From Corynebacterium sp. HS2168-gen11 (GTDB lineage: Bacteria; Actinomycetota; Actinomycetes; Mycobacteriales; Mycobacteriaceae): 64,000 nucleotides of DNA. A program made the position numbers and the translations under genes. The stretch spans positions 62,001-126,000 of the forward strand of contig NZ_JANUXR010000007.1 in NCBI RefSeq assembly GCF_024834075.1, read 5' to 3'. Shown here one piece after another: positions 62,502-64,000 of the stretch. How positions within the stretch are numbered: position 1 is the first letter of the stretch; the number at the start of each line of letters is the position of its first letter. The notes under the pieces are model-generated. The model did not search any database. It was not told where the DNA came from and was given only the letters and a program-made list of their open reading frames with translations.

Positions 62502-63110
62502 ATGAGCCAGGACCATCCACATGGCGACGAGCAGCCGGAGGACGTCCTAGATCCTACGCTTGCCGACGATCTCGCCGAAGCATTGGTTGATGTTGATCTT
62601 GATGCACTCTCAGAGGAAACCACCGAAGAGACTGCAGCAGAGCCAACACTTGCCGATCAACTTGCAGAACGCACGGAAGATTTACAGCGCATCACCGCCG
62701 AGTATGCCAACTTCCGTCGCCGCACTGCTCAAGAACGTGATGGCATTATCACCTCTGCGAAGGCGCAAGTTCTGACCAGCCTCCTGCCAATTCTTGACGA
62801 TCTTGACTTGGCTGAAAAGCACGGTGACCTGGCAGAAGGCCCACTGAAGGCTTTCCGCGACAAGTTCGTCAGTACTGTTGCAGGGCTGAAAGTAGAAGCA
62901 TTCGGTGTCGAAGGTGATGTCTTTGACGCAGAACGTCACGAGGCAGTGCAGGATCTGTCCACTGGTGATGACAAAGCCATTGGAACGGTTCTACGCAAAG
63001 GCTACGAATTCAATGGTCGCTTGCTGCGCACCGCAATGGTGATTATCGCAGATCCACGACCAGGTGAAGACGCAGAAGCATCAGAATCAGACGCTGAATC
63101 TGAAGCATAA
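62502..63110 (+). CDS. grpE: Nucleotide exchange factor GrpE
   Basis: A 202-residue GrpE releasing ADP from DnaK. Acidic N-terminus, long coiled coil with [19 protein letters not shown] (~66-84), then the beta-wing domain with [32 protein letters not shown]. It starts 2 bp after the dnaK stop with GAAGGAG inside the dnaK end. Unlike the dnaK-grpE-dnaJ-hspR operon of related species, a terminator follows directly and no dnaJ or hspR is seen. Confidence 0.96.
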   Translation: MSQDHPHGDEQPEDVLDPTLADDLAEALVDVDLDALSEETTEETAAEPTLADQLAERTEDLQRITAEYANFRRRTAQERDGIITSAKAQVLTSLLPILDDLDLAEKHGDLAEGPLKAFRDKFVSTVAGLKVEAFGVEGDVFDAERHEAVQDLSTGDDKAIGTVLRKGYEFNGRLLRTAMVIIADPRPGEDAEASESDAESEA

Positions 63111-63124
63111 AATCTGCTTAATTG

Positions 63125-63186
63125 AGCAACACTCCAACAGTGCATCCTTGAAAAAGGAATCAGCACAGGTTGGGGTGTTGCTTTTT
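63125..63186 (+). terminator. Terminator after grpE
   Basis: AGCAACACTCCAAC (63125-63138) pairs with GTTGGGGTGTTGCT (63169-63182), one G-T pair, then TTTTT. It closes the dnaK-grpE operon 14 bp after the grpE stop. Confidence 0.85.
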
Positions 63187-63189
63187 ATT

Positions 63190-63360
63190 TGGCGAAGTAT
63201 TGCGCGCAGTATTGAGGAAATATCGTGCGTGTCGGGTCGTCGCGCTGCGCAGGTGGTTGCAGTGCGCGCGTTGGGTCGTCGTGATACGAGCGTCAGGCCT
63301 TCGCGCTATCGCATTGCGCGAGCGTCCGGTCGTCGCGCTGCGCGGATACCCCAAGTCGAA
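63190..63360. repeat. GC-rich reiterated segment before the GDPD gene
   Basis: GGTCGTCGCGCTGCGC appears at ~63,235 and ~63,328, with a degraded copy GGGTCGTCGTGATACG at ~63,274 and short GCGCGCGTTG / GCATTGCGCG pieces. No SD-supported gene lies here; the repeats resemble those at 14,970-15,075. Confidence 0.6.
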
Positions 63361-63373
63361 GCCATTTTGGGTT

Positions 63374-63379
63374 TAGAAT
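63374..63379 (+). promoter_or_regulatory. -10 box of the GDPD gene
   Basis: TAGAAT, 7 nt before GTG 63387; leaderless spacing. Confidence 0.55.
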
Positions 63380-63386
63380 GGCAACC

Positions 63387-64000
63387 GTGAATACTTATCC
63401 ACTTCCAGTTTTCGATGCCCAGTCCCACCGCGGCGGCCGTGGCCAATTTACCGAGGAATCCGCCTACGCATTTCGCCGTTCCCTCGAAATGGGTGTGTCA
63501 ACCCTTGAACTTGATATTGTGCTCACCCGCGATAACGTGCCAGCTGTGTGGCATGATCCAGTACTCTTGGCCGAAAAATGTTCCAGCCATATTGGTGAAC
63601 TTGTCCACGATCTGACCTTTGAGCAGCTGCAAACTGTGCCATGTGCGAAGCAACTCAAAGAATTTCCAGAGGCTTACGTAGTTCCAGATAATCGCATTAT
63701 TCAGCTGTCTGAAGTATTTGAGCTGGCACGCGATTACGATGTGCACTTTAATATTGAAACAAAAATTGAAGCAGTAAACCCTGAGATGTGCGCAACCCCT
63801 GAGCAGTTCGTCGACGCAATCTTCACGCCAATTTTTGAGTATGGACTCGAAGAAAAAGTGATGATTCAGTCCTTCGACTGGCGCACCTTTGATTTGGTGC
63901 ATGCCATTGATCCGCGCATTCCGCTGGTTGCGTTGTGGGATACCACGACCTGGTATCCGGGCACACCGTGGGGACCGTATCACGAAGATATTCTCGAAGC
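63387..64000 (+). CDS. Glycerophosphodiester phosphodiesterase family protein, 5' part (cut by window edge)
   Basis: The frame starts at GTG 63387 (in-frame ATG 63378 overlaps the -10 box) and runs open to the end of the window (~204 residues). It begins FDAQSHRGGRGQFTEESAYAFRRSLEMG, then TLELDIVLTRDNVPAVWHDP: the HRG, the Glu-x-Asp metal pair and the second His of the GDPD TIM barrel. FNIETKIE and MIQSFDWRTF fit later strands. It hydrolyses glycerophosphodiesters to sn-glycerol-3-phosphate and an alcohol; no signal peptide is visible, so it is probably cytoplasmic. The product's end is outside the window. Confidence 0.88.
   Translation, partial: MNTYPLPVFDAQSHRGGRGQFTEESAYAFRRSLEMGVSTLELDIVLTRDNVPAVWHDPVLLAEKCSSHIGELVHDLTFEQLQTVPCAKQLKEFPEAYVVPDNRIIQLSEVFELARDYDVHFNIETKIEAVNPEMCATPEQFVDAIFTPIFEYGLEEKVMIQSFDWRTFDLVHAIDPRIPLVALWDTTTWYPGTPWGPYHEDILE

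Noticed and set aside
60769..62520. 583-codon open frame antisense to dnaK
   Set aside because: It mirrors the strong codon bias of dnaK; the product (Leu/Cys/His-rich) has no domain, there is no SD, and dnaK is certain.
1..64000. CRISPR arrays, tRNA, rRNA, IS elements or prophage
   Set aside because: No regularly spaced repeats of 25-40 bp, no tRNA T-loop/acceptor pattern, no transposase or phage-type proteins were seen in reading through.

Overview
The window is chromosomal DNA of a Corynebacterium, species not determined. The evidence is the set and order of mycolic-acid and arabinogalactan genes: the end of aftB, two antigen-85-type mycolyltransferases, a Culp6-type cutinase, fadD32-pks13-accD3, the MmpL3/CmpL1 transporter, and the mtrP-GT4-(Rv0226c-like)-DUF3068-tmaT...aftD-DUF2613-lpqI set. 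All are typical of mycolate-producing Actinobacteria and the order closely follows C. glutamicum. There are no prophages, insertion sequences, rRNA, tRNA or CRISPR arrays that I can see.

Layout. 1-14,942: envelope assembly on the + strand (AftB end, Cmt2, LGFP-repeat mycolyltransferase Cop1, DUF732 lipoprotein, cutinase-like enzyme, FadD32, Pks13, AccD3). These make the mycolate and attach it to trehalose and arabinogalactan. 15,179-19,931: an FAH-family enzyme, aminopeptidase N and an HNH nuclease. 19,943-25,502 (- strand operon): trmB, NYN-domain protein, MmpL3/CmpL1, LPG-synthase-like flippase, DUF3054. 26,021-27,853: GTP-dependent PEP carboxykinase. 28,156-34,488: MtrP, GT4 glycosyltransferase, polytopic membrane protein, DUF3068 protein, TmaT; homologues act on trehalose-mycolate export and lipoglycan maturation. 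35,055-39,480: a manganese/zinc ABC transporter with its DtxR/MntR-type regulator, placed between tmaT and aftD. 39,392-44,445: AftD, DUF2613, LpqI. 44,485-56,322: VanW protein, an LMW-phosphatase-like protein lacking its cysteine, Dcd, UDP-glucose dehydrogenase, YibE/F, AlaT, DUF1707 protein, and an Fe-S reductase with a long VP-rich tail. 56,982-64,000: Pit transporter, AI-2E family protein, dnaK-grpE under three HspR-type boxes, and the start of a GDPD enzyme.

The most unusual signals are two short dispersed DNA words that no gene explains. One is a directional word around TATTAAGG (extended CCTATTAAGGAAAT, sometimes a near-palindrome TTTCC-N6/8-GGAAA). I count about 31 copies, 17 of them in 16.7-25.6 kb. 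Inside genes it is built from rare codons (TTA-ATA, CTA-TTA-AGG) in several reading frames. The other is a 12-mer GCTTNWCGACGC with about 22 copies on both strands, some forming the stems of terminators, as DNA uptake sequences do in Neisseria. Both look selected at the DNA level; their role is unknown. Counts were made by eye.

Many genes have a TANNNT -10 box ending 6-7 nt before the start codon, which predicts leaderless transcripts and was used to choose several starts.
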